Source of the DNA: UMGS1883 sp045636425
Lineage (GTDB): Bacteria; Bacillota; Clostridia; UMGS1883
Length of the DNA: 64,000 nt
Assembly: GCA_045636425.1 (NCBI GenBank)
Contig: JAZTXM010000013.1
Coordinates: 1 to 64,000 of the forward strand
Direction: 5' to 3'
This document shows, piece after piece, positions 7,920 through 16,553 of the stretch (the stretch's first letter is position 1; every line of letters starts with the position of its first letter). The notes under the pieces are model-generated. The model did no database searches and was not told the origin of the DNA. It worked only from the letters and a program-made list of their open reading frames with translations. A program made the translations under genes and the position numbers.

Positions 7920-10900
7920 ATGGTTTTTAGAATATATGTAGAAAAGAAAAATGGACTTGACCATGGTGCAAACGCACTGAAAAAAGACCTTAAGGACCTT
8001 TTGGGAATTAAGGGTATTCAGGAACTTCGCATGTACAACCGCTATGATGTTGAAAATATTTCCGAAGAGCTTTTTGAAAAATCAGTGAAAACTGTATTTT
8101 CTGAACCGCAGACGGATAACACATATTCCGAGTGTCCTAAGGGCGACGTAGTTTTTGCGGTTGAGTATCTTCCCGGTCAGTTTGATGCACGTGCGGCGTC
8201 TGCGGCAGAGTGTATTCAGATTATTTCAAAAGGGGAGAGACCTGATGTAAGAACTGCTACCGTGTATGTTATAAACGGTAATCTTACAGAGGAAGAAAAA
8301 AATAGCATTAAGAAATATGTTATTAACCCTGTTGAGGCAAGGGAGGCTTCTCTTGAGACTGTAGAAACCCTTAAGGCAGATTACACAATTCCTACCGAGG
8401 TTGAAATTCTTGACGGATTTTGTGCACTTTCTCGTGATGAGCTTGCAAAGTTTATTGACGAGCGTGGACTTGCAATGGATATTGATGATATTTTATTCTG
8501 TCAGCAGTATTTCATTGGTGAAAAGCGTGAGCCTACAATCACAGAAATTAAAATGATTGACACGTATTGGTCAGACCATTGCCGTCACACAACATTCCTC
8601 ACAACTATTGATAATGTAAAATTTGAAGATGAGCTTCTTCAAGAGACATATGATGAGTATATTTCCGACCGCAAAGAACTCGGAAGAACAAAGCCTGTAA
8701 ATCTTATGGACATTGCTACCTTGGCAACACGTGTTCTTAAAAAGGCAGGCAAGCTCCAAAAGCTTGATGAATCGGAAGAAATCAATGCTTGTACAGTAAA
8801 AATTGATGTAATGAAGGATGGCAAAAAGGAAAAATGGCTTCTTCTTTTCAAGAACGAAACACATAACCATCCTACAGAAATCGAGCCTTTCGGTGGTGCC
8901 GCAACATGTATAGGCGGTGCAATCCGCGACCCGCTTTCAGGCAGAAGCTATGTTTATGCGGCAATGCGTGTGACAGGTGCCGCAGATCCTACAGTTCCCG
9001 TATCTGAGACCATGCAGGGCAAACTTCCCCAGAGAAAGATTGTTACCACAGCGGCAAACGGCTACAGCTCTTACGGTAATCAGATTGGACTTGCAACAGG
9101 TCAGGTTGACGAAATTTATCATGACGGTTACGTTGCAAAGAGAATGGAAATTGGTGCAGTAATTGCAGCAGCTCCCGAAGAAAATGTTCGCAGAGAACGT
9201 CCTGAGGACGGAGATATTGTTATCCTCCTCGGCGGAAGAACAGGTCGTGATGGTTGCGGCGGTGCTACAGGTTCTTCAAAATCCCACAATCTTTCTTCGC
9301 TTGAAAGCTGTGGTGCGGAAGTTCAGAAGGGTAATGCTCCCGAAGAAAGAAAGCTTCAGAGGCTTTTCAGAAATAAAGAGGTATCACGCCTTATAAAGCG
9401 TTGTAATGACTTTGGTGCAGGCGGTGTTTCCGTAGCTATCGGTGAGCTTGCAGACGGTCTTGAAATTGACCTTAACGCTGTTCCCAAAAAGTACGAGGGA
9501 CTTGACGGCACAGAGCTTGCAATCAGTGAGTCGCAGGAAAGAATGGCAGTAGTTGTCGAAAGCAAGGATGTAGAAAAATTCTGTGCTCTTGCAAAGAGGG
9601 AAAACCTTGAGGCTACCGTTGTTGCGACAGTAAAAGCTCATCCGTATCTTGTAATGCACTGGAACGGAAAGACAATTGTAAATCTTTCAAGAGAATTCTT
9701 AAATTCAAACGGTGCAGAGAAGCATATCGACATTGCACCTTTAAAGGCAGAAAGCTTTACAAAGGAAATCAAGGGCGGATTTGGCGAAAACTATAAAGAG
9801 CTTGCCCAGGACCTTAATGTATGCTCCAAGCGTGGTCTTTCAGAAAGATTTGACTCGACAATCGGTGCAGGAAGCGTGCTTATGCCCTTTGGCGGTAAAT
9901 ATCAGCGTACACCTGTTCAGGCTATGGTTAACAAAATTTCCACTCCTGACGGTGACAGCGAAACCTGCTCTATTATGAGCTGGGGCTACAATCCCTTTAT
10001 CATGGAAAAGAGTCCTTACCATGGTGCATATCTTGCAGTTGTTGAATCTGTATGTAAGCTTGTAGCCCATGGCGGTTCATTTAATGAAGTATATCTTACT
10101 TTCCAGGAATATTTTGAAAAACCCAAGGCTGACCCTGCTCGTTGGGGTAAGCCCATGGCGGCACTTTTAGGTGCATATAAAGCACAGAAGGATTTTGAGA
10201 TTGCATCAATCGGCGGTAAGGATTCAATGAGCGGAAGCTTCGAAAATATCGATGTTCCTCCCACACTTGTTTCATTTGCCGTTACAACCGACGATATAAA
10301 CTGTGTTGTTTCTCCCGAATTTAAAAAGGCGGGAAGCAAAGTTTATATGATTAAGCCCGAATATAATGAAAATAATCTTCCCGATGCGGCATCTCTTAAA
10401 GATGTGTTTGCCCGTGTGACAAAGCTTATGCGTGATGGAAAGGTGCTTAGTGCTTATACTCCCACTTATGGCGGCGTAGCGGAAGCAATCCTTAAAATGG
10501 CAATGGGTAACAACATCGGATTTAAGTATAGCGAAAATGTTTCTATGGAAGAAATATTCGGATATAACTATGGTGCATTTGTTCTTGAAACTACTGAGGA
10601 ACTCACGGACGCAATCCTTTTAGGTAAAACTACTGTTGAGGAAGAAATTTCAATTGGTGATGAAAAGCTCTCACTTGCTGAGCTTTGCGAGCTTTATGAA
10701 AATAAGCTTGAAAAGATTTATCGTTGCAATATTGAAACTCCCGATACAAAAATTGAGCCTTTCAGCTACGAAAATAAGACAATATTCACAGCAACCTCAA
10801 AAATTGCACAGCCTAAGGTTCTGATTCCCGTGTTCCCGGGAACAAACTGCGAATACGATAGTGCAAAGGCATTTGAGAAAGCCGGTGCAAAGGCGGAAAT

Positions 10901-11606
10901 CTTTGTTATCAACAACCTTACCTCTCAAAATGTGGCAGAATCCGTATCGGAATTTGCTAAGAAGGTAAATGATTCACAGATCGTATTTATTCCCGGTGGA
11001 TTTTCCGGCGGAGACGAACCTGACGGAAGCGGTAAGCTTATTACAGCTTTCTTCAGAAATAAAGAAATCAGTGATGCCGTAATGAATCTTCTTCGCAATC
11101 GTGACGGTCTTATGGCAGGTATCTGTAATGGATTCCAGGCACTTATAAAGCTTGGACTTGTGCCTTACGGAGAAATTCTTGAAGCTGACGAAAACAGCCC
11201 CACGCTTACATTCAACACGATTTCACGCCACCAGTCAAAGATTGTAAATACAAGAATTGCATCCAATAAATCACCTTGGCTTATGGAAACCAAAGTGGGG
11301 GATATATACAGCGTACCGATTTCTCACGGTGAGGGAAGATTCCTTGCAAGTGAAGAGTTTATTAAAAAGCTTGCAGCAAACGGACAGGTTATCACACAGT
11401 ATGTAGACCTTGAGGGCAATCCCACATATGACATTCAGTATAACCCCAACGGCTCAATTTGTGCTGTTGAAGGTATTGTTTCTCCCGATGGCAGAGTCCT
11501 TGGTAAAATGGGTCATTCAGAGCGTGTCGGTGCAAACCTCTACAAAAATGTTGAGGGCAATTATGAAATGGGAATGTTTAACTCTGCTGTGAAATATTTC
11601 AGATAA
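7920..11606 (+). CDS. purL: Phosphoribosylformylglycinamidine synthase PurL, single-chain type with glutaminase domain
   Basis: At 1228 residues this is the large form that fuses PurS-like, PurL and PurQ-like parts in one chain, converting FGAR, glutamine and ATP to FGAM. The central synthetase shows SDHCRHTTF, NETHNHPTEIEPFGGAATCIGG and RDGCGGATGSS. The C-terminal class I glutaminase has GTNCEYDSA, the nucleophile Cys in AGICNGFQALI and the His/Glu pair in SHGEGRF. No separate purQ or purS is therefore needed. AAAGGAG lies just before the start. It is the last gene of the purine operon; no clear terminator follows. Confidence 0.96.
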   Translation: MVFRIYVEKKNGLDHGANALKKDLKDLLGIKGIQELRMYNRYDVENISEELFEKSVKTVFSEPQTDNTYSECPKGDVVFAVEYLPGQFDARAASAAECIQIISKGERPDVRTATVYVINGNLTEEEKNSIKKYVINPVEAREASLETVETLKADYTIPTEVEILDGFCALSRDELAKFIDERGLAMDIDDILFCQQYFIGEKREPTITEIKMIDTYWSDHCRHTTFLTTIDNVKFEDELLQETYDEYISDRKELGRTKPVNLMDIATLATRVLKKAGKLQKLDESEEINACTVKIDVMKDGKKEKWLLLFKNETHNHPTEIEPFGGAATCIGGAIRDPLSGRSYVYAAMRVTGAADPTVPVSETMQGKLPQRKIVTTAANGYSSYGNQIGLATGQVDEIYHDGYVAKRMEIGAVIAAAPEENVRRERPEDGDIVILLGGRTGRDGCGGATGSSKSHNLSSLESCGAEVQKGNAPEERKLQRLFRNKEVSRLIKRCNDFGAGGVSVAIGELADGLEIDLNAVPKKYEGLDGTELAISESQERMAVVVESKDVEKFCALAKRENLEATVVATVKAHPYLVMHWNGKTIVNLSREFLNSNGAEKHIDIAPLKAESFTKEIKGGFGENYKELAQDLNVCSKRGLSERFDSTIGAGSVLMPFGGKYQRTPVQAMVNKISTPDGDSETCSIMSWGYNPFIMEKSPYHGAYLAVVESVCKLVAHGGSFNEVYLTFQEYFEKPKADPARWGKPMAALLGAYKAQKDFEIASIGGKDSMSGSFENIDVPPTLVSFAVTTDDINCVVSPEFKKAGSKVYMIKPEYNENNLPDAASLKDVFARVTKLMRDGKVLSAYTPTYGGVAEAILKMAMGNNIGFKYSENVSMEEIFGYNYGAFVLETTEELTDAILLGKTTVEEEISIGDEKLSLAELCELYENKLEKIYRCNIETPDTKIEPFSYENKTIFTATSKIAQPKVLIPVFPGTNCEYDSAKAFEKAGAKAEIFVINNLTSQNVAESVSEFAKKVNDSQIVFIPGGFSGGDEPDGSGKLITAFFRNKEISDAVMNLLRNRDGLMAGICNGFQALIKLGLVPYGEILEADENSPTLTFNTISRHQSKIVNTRIASNKSPWLMETKVGDIYSVPISHGEGRFLASEEFIKKLAANGQVITQYVDLEGNPTYDIQYNPNGSICAVEGIVSPDGRVLGKMGHSERVGANLYKNVEGNYEMGMFNSAVKYFR

Positions 11607-11620
11607 TTTACAAACTATGG

Positions 11621-11649
11621 TTGATTATTCATCAAAACAGGTATATACT
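11621..11649 (+). promoter_or_regulatory. Probable sigma-A promoter of the DUF2318-like gene
   Basis: TTGATT (11621-11626) and TATACT (11644-11649) are 17 bases apart and lie 23 bases before the start at 11673. The -35 region is part of a small inverted repeat (TTGAT-TATTC-ATCAA). Confidence 0.6.
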
Positions 11650-11672
11650 TATATGCATGAGGAGTTGATTTA

Positions 11673-12230
11673 ATGGACAATGTAAGAGAAAGAGTTATTG
11701 AACACAGAAGATTAAGTCGTAAAAAGGTGCTACTGGGTTTTATTTTAATAGCAATGCTGGTTTTTGTTGCAGTATTGATTGAAAATTGGCTTGCAGATAA
11801 TCCCAATCCTACCGATATCGTAATTAAAAAAGATAAAATCTCTGAGGGAAATGCATTGTTCGTTAAGGTAGATGCACTTGATACCAACATTATTGCAGTT
11901 AAATCCGAAGATGGAGATGCCTATAAGTATAGCTTTGCTTTTGACGACTGCGAAGGTTGTTATCAGCAGTTTGGAAAACATTTTTCGTACCGTGTAAATG
12001 ATGATAAAACAGGTATTGTTTGTAAAAATTGCGGTCATGGTACGGCATTTGAAGAAATGGGATTTGTGGCAGAGGACTGCTGCCCTGTAATGATTCATCC
12101 TCAGGACGTTACAGATAATGGTGATTCGTTTGTGTTTTCGGCGGAATATCTTAAAGAAAAACAAACTGAGCTTGAAGATAAACGCAGTGGAAAAGCCATG
12201 ATAGACCCCAATCAAGTATCCGACCATTAA
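11673..12230 (+). CDS. DUF2318-like membrane-anchored metal-binding protein
   Basis: The 185-residue protein has one membrane segment near residues 20-40 and an outer domain. In that domain a CEGCY motif is followed about 25 residues later by CKNCGHGTAF and then by DCCPVMI. This order resembles DUF2318, a domain predicted to bind iron and found near iron-uptake genes. No transporter lies next to it here, so a role in iron handling is only suggested. It has its own promoter and a GAGGAG site before the start, and ends at a strong terminator. Confidence 0.65.
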   Translation: MDNVRERVIEHRRLSRKKVLLGFILIAMLVFVAVLIENWLADNPNPTDIVIKKDKISEGNALFVKVDALDTNIIAVKSEDGDAYKYSFAFDDCEGCYQQFGKHFSYRVNDDKTGIVCKNCGHGTAFEEMGFVAEDCCPVMIHPQDVTDNGDSFVFSAEYLKEKQTELEDKRSGKAMIDPNQVSDH

Positions 12231-12254
12231 AATAGCAAAAATTTTCATTCATTA

Positions 12255-12300
12255 AAACCTCTTTTCTTGCTTAAAATAAGTAAGAAAAGAGGTTTTTGTT
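12255..12300 (+). terminator. Strong terminator whose 3' arm holds the vanW ribosome binding site
   Basis: An 18 bp stem (12255-12272 with 12278-12295, one G-U pair) with loop AAAAT ends in TTTTTGTT. It follows the DUF2318-like gene and ends directly before the ATG of the next gene at 12301. The AAGAGG that must serve as that gene's ribosome binding site lies inside the 3' arm, so the same hairpin can both stop transcription and hide the site in any read-through message. Confidence 0.85.
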
Positions 12301-12882
12301 ATGAAAAAAATATTTTTACTGCTTCTTATTTTATTGACAGCATGCAGTGCTGTTGAAAATAAAACCACGCAACACAATGGTAAAGCTTTAAGACAAAATC
12401 AAAAATATGAAGAAAGAGAAATAACCCTGGGCGAGGCAACAACAAAAATTATAGACACGGGCGAAAATCGAGTTTCAAATATAAAGAAAGCATGCGAAAG
12501 CGTAAGCGGAAGCGTGGTTTATCCGGGGAAGGAATTCAGTTTCAATAAAGGCACGGGACCGAGAAGTAGGGAAAACGGATATAAAAATGCCCCTGTAATA
12601 GTAGATGGTGAAAAAAGCTACGGAATAGGGGGAGGGGTATGCCAGGTAAGCACAACCATTTATATGGCTGCGCTTAATGCAAACTTATCCATTACGGAAC
12701 ATCATAATCATAGTGAGGCGGTAATGTATGCGCCTCATGGAAACGATGCAACTGTGGTATATGGGGCTAAGGATTTTAAATTTAAAAACAATACCGACAA
12801 TACTCTTTACATTTATGTATGGATGACCGAAGATAAGGTCATTTCCAAAATTGTACAAAAAACAGTGGAAATTATAGAATAA
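12301..12882 (+). CDS. VanW-family lipoprotein
   Basis: The 193-residue protein has a lipoprotein signal (LLTAC, Cys at about residue 15) and a VanW domain, with YPGKEFSFN, APVIVDGEKSYGIGGGVCQVSTTIYMAAL and ERHNHS-like TEHHNHS. VanW-domain proteins are common on the outer face of Gram-positive cells; the biochemical role is not established, and the name comes from a vancomycin-resistance cluster without implying resistance. The ribosome binding site is buried in the terminator just upstream. No separate promoter was recognised. Confidence 0.85.
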   Translation: MKKIFLLLLILLTACSAVENKTTQHNGKALRQNQKYEEREITLGEATTKIIDTGENRVSNIKKACESVSGSVVYPGKEFSFNKGTGPRSRENGYKNAPVIVDGEKSYGIGGGVCQVSTTIYMAALNANLSITEHHNHSEAVMYAPHGNDATVVYGAKDFKFKNNTDNTLYIYVWMTEDKVISKIVQKTVEIIE

Positions 12883-12913
12883 TAGCAGAAAACCGAAATC
12901 AGTTTTCTGCTAT
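12882..12913. terminator. Possible hairpin between convergent genes
   Basis: A 12 bp stem (12882-12893 with 12902-12913) lies at the ends of the convergent vanW and phosphopantetheinyl transferase genes; the stop codon of the latter lies in the loop. No good T tract follows on either strand, so termination is uncertain. Confidence 0.35.
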
Positions 12914-13504
12914 GCATATCAGACAGCCTTCTTCTTCAAGTTTAATCAAATTCGCATTGTATAATAATACGTTTAATGCTTTGGTTTTTTTGATGTCTGT
13001 TCCCACACATTTATAATATGCTTCTTTTGAGGTCCAAATTTCAAGAAATCGTTTAATTACATCAGGTGGTTGTTCCTTGTTAAAATCAATATCGCACTTG
13101 CTCTTACCGAATATATAGTGTAATTCTTCGTCGCAACATATTTTTTTTGAAGCCTTTACAGGTAAAATCCTAAGTTTTTCAATATCAATTCCGACATCTT
13201 TATCAGAGATTACTGCGGCAATAAAATTTCCGCTATGACTAATGCTAAAGAATATTCCCGGTAAATTTGAAGCATATGGCTTCCCGAAAGAATCCCTTGA
13301 AATTATAATGTCATATGGTAAAATTCCGCAATAATCGGACAACAGCTTTCTAGCAAGCCACTCTCCGCCTATTGAAAGTTTTTGTGCATGTGAATCTCTA
13401 TACCGTTTAATCTTTTTCTGTTTTTCTTTATCCATGTGGTGAAAACAGTTCTTTAATTTTTCATCGGGAATTTTGGATATATCAATAATTTCGTATTTAA
13501 TCAA
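12899..13504 (-). CDS. 4'-phosphopantetheinyl transferase, Sfp type
   Basis: Sfp-type enzymes attach phosphopantetheine from CoA to carrier proteins. The roughly 200-residue length and three motifs fit: FFSISHSG, VGIDIE with the metal-binding Asp, and WTSKEAYYKCVG with the catalytic Glu-Lys. A TTG at 13504 is chosen because AAGGCGGTGAT, nearly the full anti-Shine-Dalgarno complement, ends four bases before it; a GTG at 13513 is an alternative. No carrier protein, fatty-acid or peptide synthase gene is nearby, so the target could be the housekeeping acyl carrier protein or a distant cluster. Confidence 0.88.
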   Translation of the reverse strand: MIKYEIIDISKIPDEKLKNCFHHMDKEKQKKIKRYRDSHAQKLSIGGEWLARKLLSDYCGILPYDIIISRDSFGKPYASNLPGIFFSISHSGNFIAAVISDKDVGIDIEKLRILPVKASKKICCDEELHYIFGKSKCDIDFNKEQPPDVIKRFLEIWTSKEAYYKCVGTDIKKTKALNVLLYNANLIKLEEEGCLICIAEN

Positions 13505-13525
13505 AAATATCACCGCCTTATGTAA

Positions 13526-13633
13526 AGGGGCAGTAGGATGGCGTATTACTTCACAATTCGCACTGTCCCTGCGAAAAAGGAAGACACCAACTTACGTCGA
13601 TGTCTTCCTTTTTCGTGGCAGGGGCAGTAGGAT
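13526..13633. repeat. Duplicated 3' end of tRNA-Trp (direct copy, plus inverted copy)
   Basis: Bases 13526-13539 repeat exactly the 14 bases at 13620-13633, which encode the 3' acceptor and T-arm part of tRNA-Trp. A near-exact inverted copy (ACTGTCCCTGC) lies at about 13562-13572, so the terminator stem below can be extended into the tRNA end. This resembles the trace left by integration at a tRNA 3' end, but the repeat is short. Confidence 0.5.
13572..13615 (-). terminator. Terminator of tRNA-Trp
   Basis: A perfect 15 bp stem (13572-13586 with 13601-13615) starts immediately after the CCA end of tRNA-Trp on the minus strand. Its arms include a run of five A or T. It could also act on the plus strand. 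Confidence 0.7.
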
Positions 13634-13691
13634 TCGAACCCACGACCTGCGGTTTTGGAGACCGTTATTCTACCAGCTGAACTATACCCCT
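13616..13691 (-). tRNA. tRNA-Trp (CCA)
   Basis: On the minus strand a 76-base cloverleaf forms, with acceptor AGGGGTA/TGCCCCT, a D arm with GCTGGTAGA, anticodon loop CTCCAAA (anticodon CCA), a T arm GTGGG-TTCGAAT-CCTAC, discriminator G and an encoded CCA. All stems pair well, with one G-U in the acceptor. Confidence 0.95.
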
Positions 13692-13776
13692 TTATTTGCT
13701 ACCATTATATTATATTCAAATGGGCGGTGAATGTCAAGGAAAATTTCAAATTATTTTGGATAAAATGCCAAAAATA

Positions 13777-13805
13777 TTGACATCTATGTTATTTAATGCT
13801 ATCAT
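13777..13805 (+). promoter_or_regulatory. Sigma-A promoter of mntP
   Basis: TTGACA (13777-13782) and TATCAT (13800-13805) are 17 bases apart, 29 bases before the mntP start. The leader is too short to hold the yybP-ykoY manganese riboswitch that controls mntP in many bacteria. Confidence 0.75.
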
Positions 13806-13834
13806 TACTATATCATACCTAAGGAGAATGTATA

Positions 13835-14422
13835 GTGCTGAGTTTTGGATTTATTATAAACAGTGTTGTATTGGGTATTGGACTTGCAATGGATGCCTTT
13901 TCGGTTTCCCTTGCAAATGGTCTTAATGAGCCGTTTATGAAAAGAAGAAAGCTATTTACCATTGCGGCTGTATACGCCGTTTTCCAAGCGATTATGCCTC
14001 TTATTGGATGGTTTTGCGTGCATACGGTTGCAAGTGCGTTTGAAGGATTTAAGCCTCTGATTCCCTGGATTGCACTCATACTTCTTACATATATCGGCGG
14101 AAACATGATTTACGAAGGCTTAAAGGTGGGGGAGGAGAAAATCCAATCTGTCAGAACCTTGGGATTAGCCGCCTTGATAATGCAGGGAATAGCGACCTCC
14201 ATTGATGCACTTTCAGTGGGATTTACAATAGCCGAATATAATTTCTTTATGGCACTAATTGCTGCGTTAATTATAGCGGTTGTAACCTTTGGAATTTGCA
14301 GTGTAGGAGTAAAAATAGGGAAGAGCTGTGCTGCAAAAATTGCAGGCAAGCCCACTGTTTTAGGAGGATGTATTTTAATCTTTATCGGATTGGAAATATT
14401 CATAAAAGGTGTGTTTATGTGA
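13835..14422 (+). CDS. mntP: Manganese efflux pump MntP
   Basis: MntP exports Mn(II) through the cytoplasmic membrane. The 195-residue protein has about six membrane segments and the duplicated acidic motifs of the family: GLAMDAFSVSLANG near residue 15 and ATSIDALSVGFT near residue 130. A GTG start is used, with TAAGGAGA ten bases before it. It stands alone between tRNA-Trp and an RCC1-repeat gene, with its own promoter. There is no manganese riboswitch in the short leader. Confidence 0.92.
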   Translation: MLSFGFIINSVVLGIGLAMDAFSVSLANGLNEPFMKRRKLFTIAAVYAVFQAIMPLIGWFCVHTVASAFEGFKPLIPWIALILLTYIGGNMIYEGLKVGEEKIQSVRTLGLAALIMQGIATSIDALSVGFTIAEYNFFMALIAALIIAVVTFGICSVGVKIGKSCAAKIAGKPTVLGGCILIFIGLEIFIKGVFM

Positions 14423-14426
14423 TATA

Positions 14427-14450
14427 ATTAGTTTGCAAAGCAAACTCAAT
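14427..14450. repeat. Short perfect palindrome after mntP
   Basis: AGTTTGC and GCAAACT are separated by AAA, forming a 7 bp hairpin just after the mntP stop codon. No T run follows, so it is a weak terminator candidate at best. Confidence 0.35.
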
Positions 14451-14504
14451 GAATTATCATCTGAATTGGCCACGAATTGTAGAATTTAAATAGAGGTGTT
14501 ATGC

Positions 14505-15518
14505 ATGAAAAACAAAATCAAATTGCTTATAATTATATTATGTGTTTTATTCTTATTGGCGCTTTTTGGAACATTATTCTTTTTTTACTACTGGTTGCCG
14601 CTTGAAAGCTACAATGCTGCACTCGCTGGTGAAAATAGATTCAGCATATATTCTACCATAGATGCATATGGTGATGTTTTGGGTTTTAAAGACAGTAGAG
14701 AGAATATTGAAAAATTAGCCAAATATTTGTTTGACGAAAATTATCACATACAGTGGGGTTTAACTGCGAGGATAGATGATGACGGAAAGATAGCATGGAA
14801 ATATGTTTATGAAAAAAGTTACAATAAAGAAAAGAACAATATAGAAAACTGGAATAATGTCAAAGATGTTGCGTTTTTGACGTCTGCAGACAGTGATGGT
14901 AGCTTTGATAATTCGTTTTTTGCATTGTTGAAATCTGGTGAAGTGATACATACTCAATTACATGAACCCAAAGATACTCTTCTTAGGGATTTGGAACAAG
15001 AGTTTGTGGATTCTGAGTGGACAGATATTGTGAAGATTTCTAATTCACCGTCACATATAGTGGGGCTAAAGAAAGATGGTACAGTTGTTTCGGCGGGTAA
15101 TACTTCTACAGGTCAATGCGATACTGATACATGGGCAGATATAATAGATATTGCTGCAGGTGAAGGATTTACTGTAGGTCTAAAAAAAGATGGAAGAATT
15201 GTAATGGCTATAAATAATACGATGACAAAGCTTAACTTCGAAGAGGGAGTAATGATACCGACAAAAGTAGGTAAATATAATACTGCTGAATTGTTAGAAA
15301 CTGTATACACTTGGAAGAACATTAAAAAGATATCCGCTGGAATAAATCATGTTGTAGGATTAACAGAAGATGGAAAAGTAGTTGTAGCAGGACAAAACAG
15401 ATTTGGACAATTAAATATAGGTGACTGGACGAATATAGTTGATGTTTATGCGACTGAAATGACTACATTGGCTTTAGACAACAGCGGAAAAGTCTATTTT
15501 ACAGAACGAGCTAATTGA
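14505..15518 (+). CDS. Membrane-anchored RCC1-repeat protein
   Basis: The 337-residue protein has one N-terminal membrane segment (about residues 5-30) and an outer part. The outer part contains RCC1-like repeats of the pattern W-x-DI-x-x-I...VGLKKDGTVV...G-x-x-x-x-GQ: clear units lie around residues 175-215, 215-240, 280-320 and 320-337, which is too few for a full seven-bladed propeller. ATG 14505 is chosen over the upstream GTG because GAGGTG lies six bases before it. Bacterial RCC1-repeat proteins have no single known function. It stands alone, flanked by a terminator. Confidence 0.7.
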   Translation: MKNKIKLLIIILCVLFLLALFGTLFFFYYWLPLESYNAALAGENRFSIYSTIDAYGDVLGFKDSRENIEKLAKYLFDENYHIQWGLTARIDDDGKIAWKYVYEKSYNKEKNNIENWNNVKDVAFLTSADSDGSFDNSFFALLKSGEVIHTQLHEPKDTLLRDLEQEFVDSEWTDIVKISNSPSHIVGLKKDGTVVSAGNTSTGQCDTDTWADIIDIAAGEGFTVGLKKDGRIVMAINNTMTKLNFEEGVMIPTKVGKYNTAELLETVYTWKNIKKISAGINHVVGLTEDGKVVVAGQNRFGQLNIGDWTNIVDVYATEMTTLALDNSGKVYFTERAN

Positions 15519-15547
15519 ACGACATCCAAATTGTTCACTGATTTTAT

Positions 15548-15590
15548 AAAAAACAAATGTAGTCGATTATTTCGACTACATTTGTTTTTT
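15548..15590. terminator. Bidirectional terminator between convergent genes
   Basis: A long stem (AAACAAATGTAGTCGA pairing with TCGACTACATTTGTTT) is flanked by A and T runs. It lies between the RCC1-repeat gene (plus) and the SPFH gene (minus) and fits both as a terminator. Confidence 0.9.
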
Positions 15591-15599
15591 TATCAGCTT

Positions 15600-16550
15600 T
15601 TAATCTGTAATTAATTCCTTACACGATGCCGCAAGACCTGCAAGTGACTGAATTTCGGAAGGAATAATAATTTTAGTTGACTGTCCGTTTGCAACCTTTT
15701 CCATGCTCTCCAGTGACTTTATTGCAATATATGATTTTGAGGGATTTGCCTCATTAATTTTTCTGATACCTTCTGCAATTGCAGTCTGTACAGCTATAAT
15801 TGCCTCAGCTTCACCCTCGGCCTCGCGGATTGCAGACTGCTTCTTTGCTTCAGCACGAAGAATTGCACTTTCCTTTTCACCTTCAGCCATAAGAATTGAT
15901 GATTTCTTTTCACCCTCGGCACGAAGTATAGCCTCACGGCGTTCGCGTTCTGCCTTCATCTGCTTTTCCATTGCATTTTGAATTTCCTTGGGAGGAATAA
16001 TATTCTTAAGCTCGACACGATTGATTTTTATTCCCCAAGGGTCGGTAGCTTCGTCAAGAATCGCACGCATTTTCGTATTTACCGTATCACGCGAGGTAAG
16101 AGTTCCGTCGAGATCCAAGTCACCGATAATATTACGAAGTGTAGTTGCAGTAAGATTTTCAATAGCCATCATAGGGCGTTCAACCCCGTAGGTATAAAGC
16201 TTAGGGTCAGTAATCTGAAAATAAACAACGGTGTCAATCTGCATGGAAACATTATCCTTTGTAATAACCGGCTGGGGAGGGAAGTCCACAACCTGTTCCT
16301 TTAAATTAACCCTTTTGGAAATTCTGTCAATAAACGGAATCTTTACATGGAGTCCAACAGTCCAGGTGTCGTGATAACCGCCGAATCTTTCTATGACATA
16401 CGAATATGCTTGCGGAACAATTTTAATATTGGAAATAACCAGAATAATAACAGCGATTGCAATAATAGCGGATATGGTAATGATTGAATTTCCCATGCCT
16501 ATACTTATGCCGGAAGTTGCCAATTGAGCTGTGAAATTTGAAAAAACCAT
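15600..16550 (-). CDS. SPFH/Band 7 (slipin-type) membrane protein
   Basis: The 316-residue protein has an N-terminal membrane segment (about residues 20-42), a Band 7 domain (VPQAYSYVIERFG... through GDLDLDGTLTSRD) and a long charged coiled-coil region (about 200-255, rich in KAERERREAILRAEGE repeats). Such proteins form large rings or membrane microdomains and usually pair with NfeD. The start lies four bases after the nfeD stop; its AAGGAGG site is made from the last codons of nfeD, so the two are co-translated. Confidence 0.9.
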   Translation of the reverse strand: MVFSNFTAQLATSGISIGMGNSIITISAIIAIAVIILVISNIKIVPQAYSYVIERFGGYHDTWTVGLHVKIPFIDRISKRVNLKEQVVDFPPQPVITKDNVSMQIDTVVYFQITDPKLYTYGVERPMMAIENLTATTLRNIIGDLDLDGTLTSRDTVNTKMRAILDEATDPWGIKINRVELKNIIPPKEIQNAMEKQMKAERERREAILRAEGEKKSSILMAEGEKESAILRAEAKKQSAIREAEGEAEAIIAVQTAIAEGIRKINEANPSKSYIAIKSLESMEKVANGQSTKIIIPSEIQSLAGLAASCKELITD

Positions 16551-16553
16551 AAA

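Noticed and set aside
13473..13730. 85-residue open frame crossing tRNA-Trp
   Set aside because: It overlaps the tRNA and its terminator, so it is not a gene.
13806..13834. Possible yybP-ykoY manganese riboswitch before mntP
   Set aside because: The leader is under 30 bases, far shorter than the aptamer.
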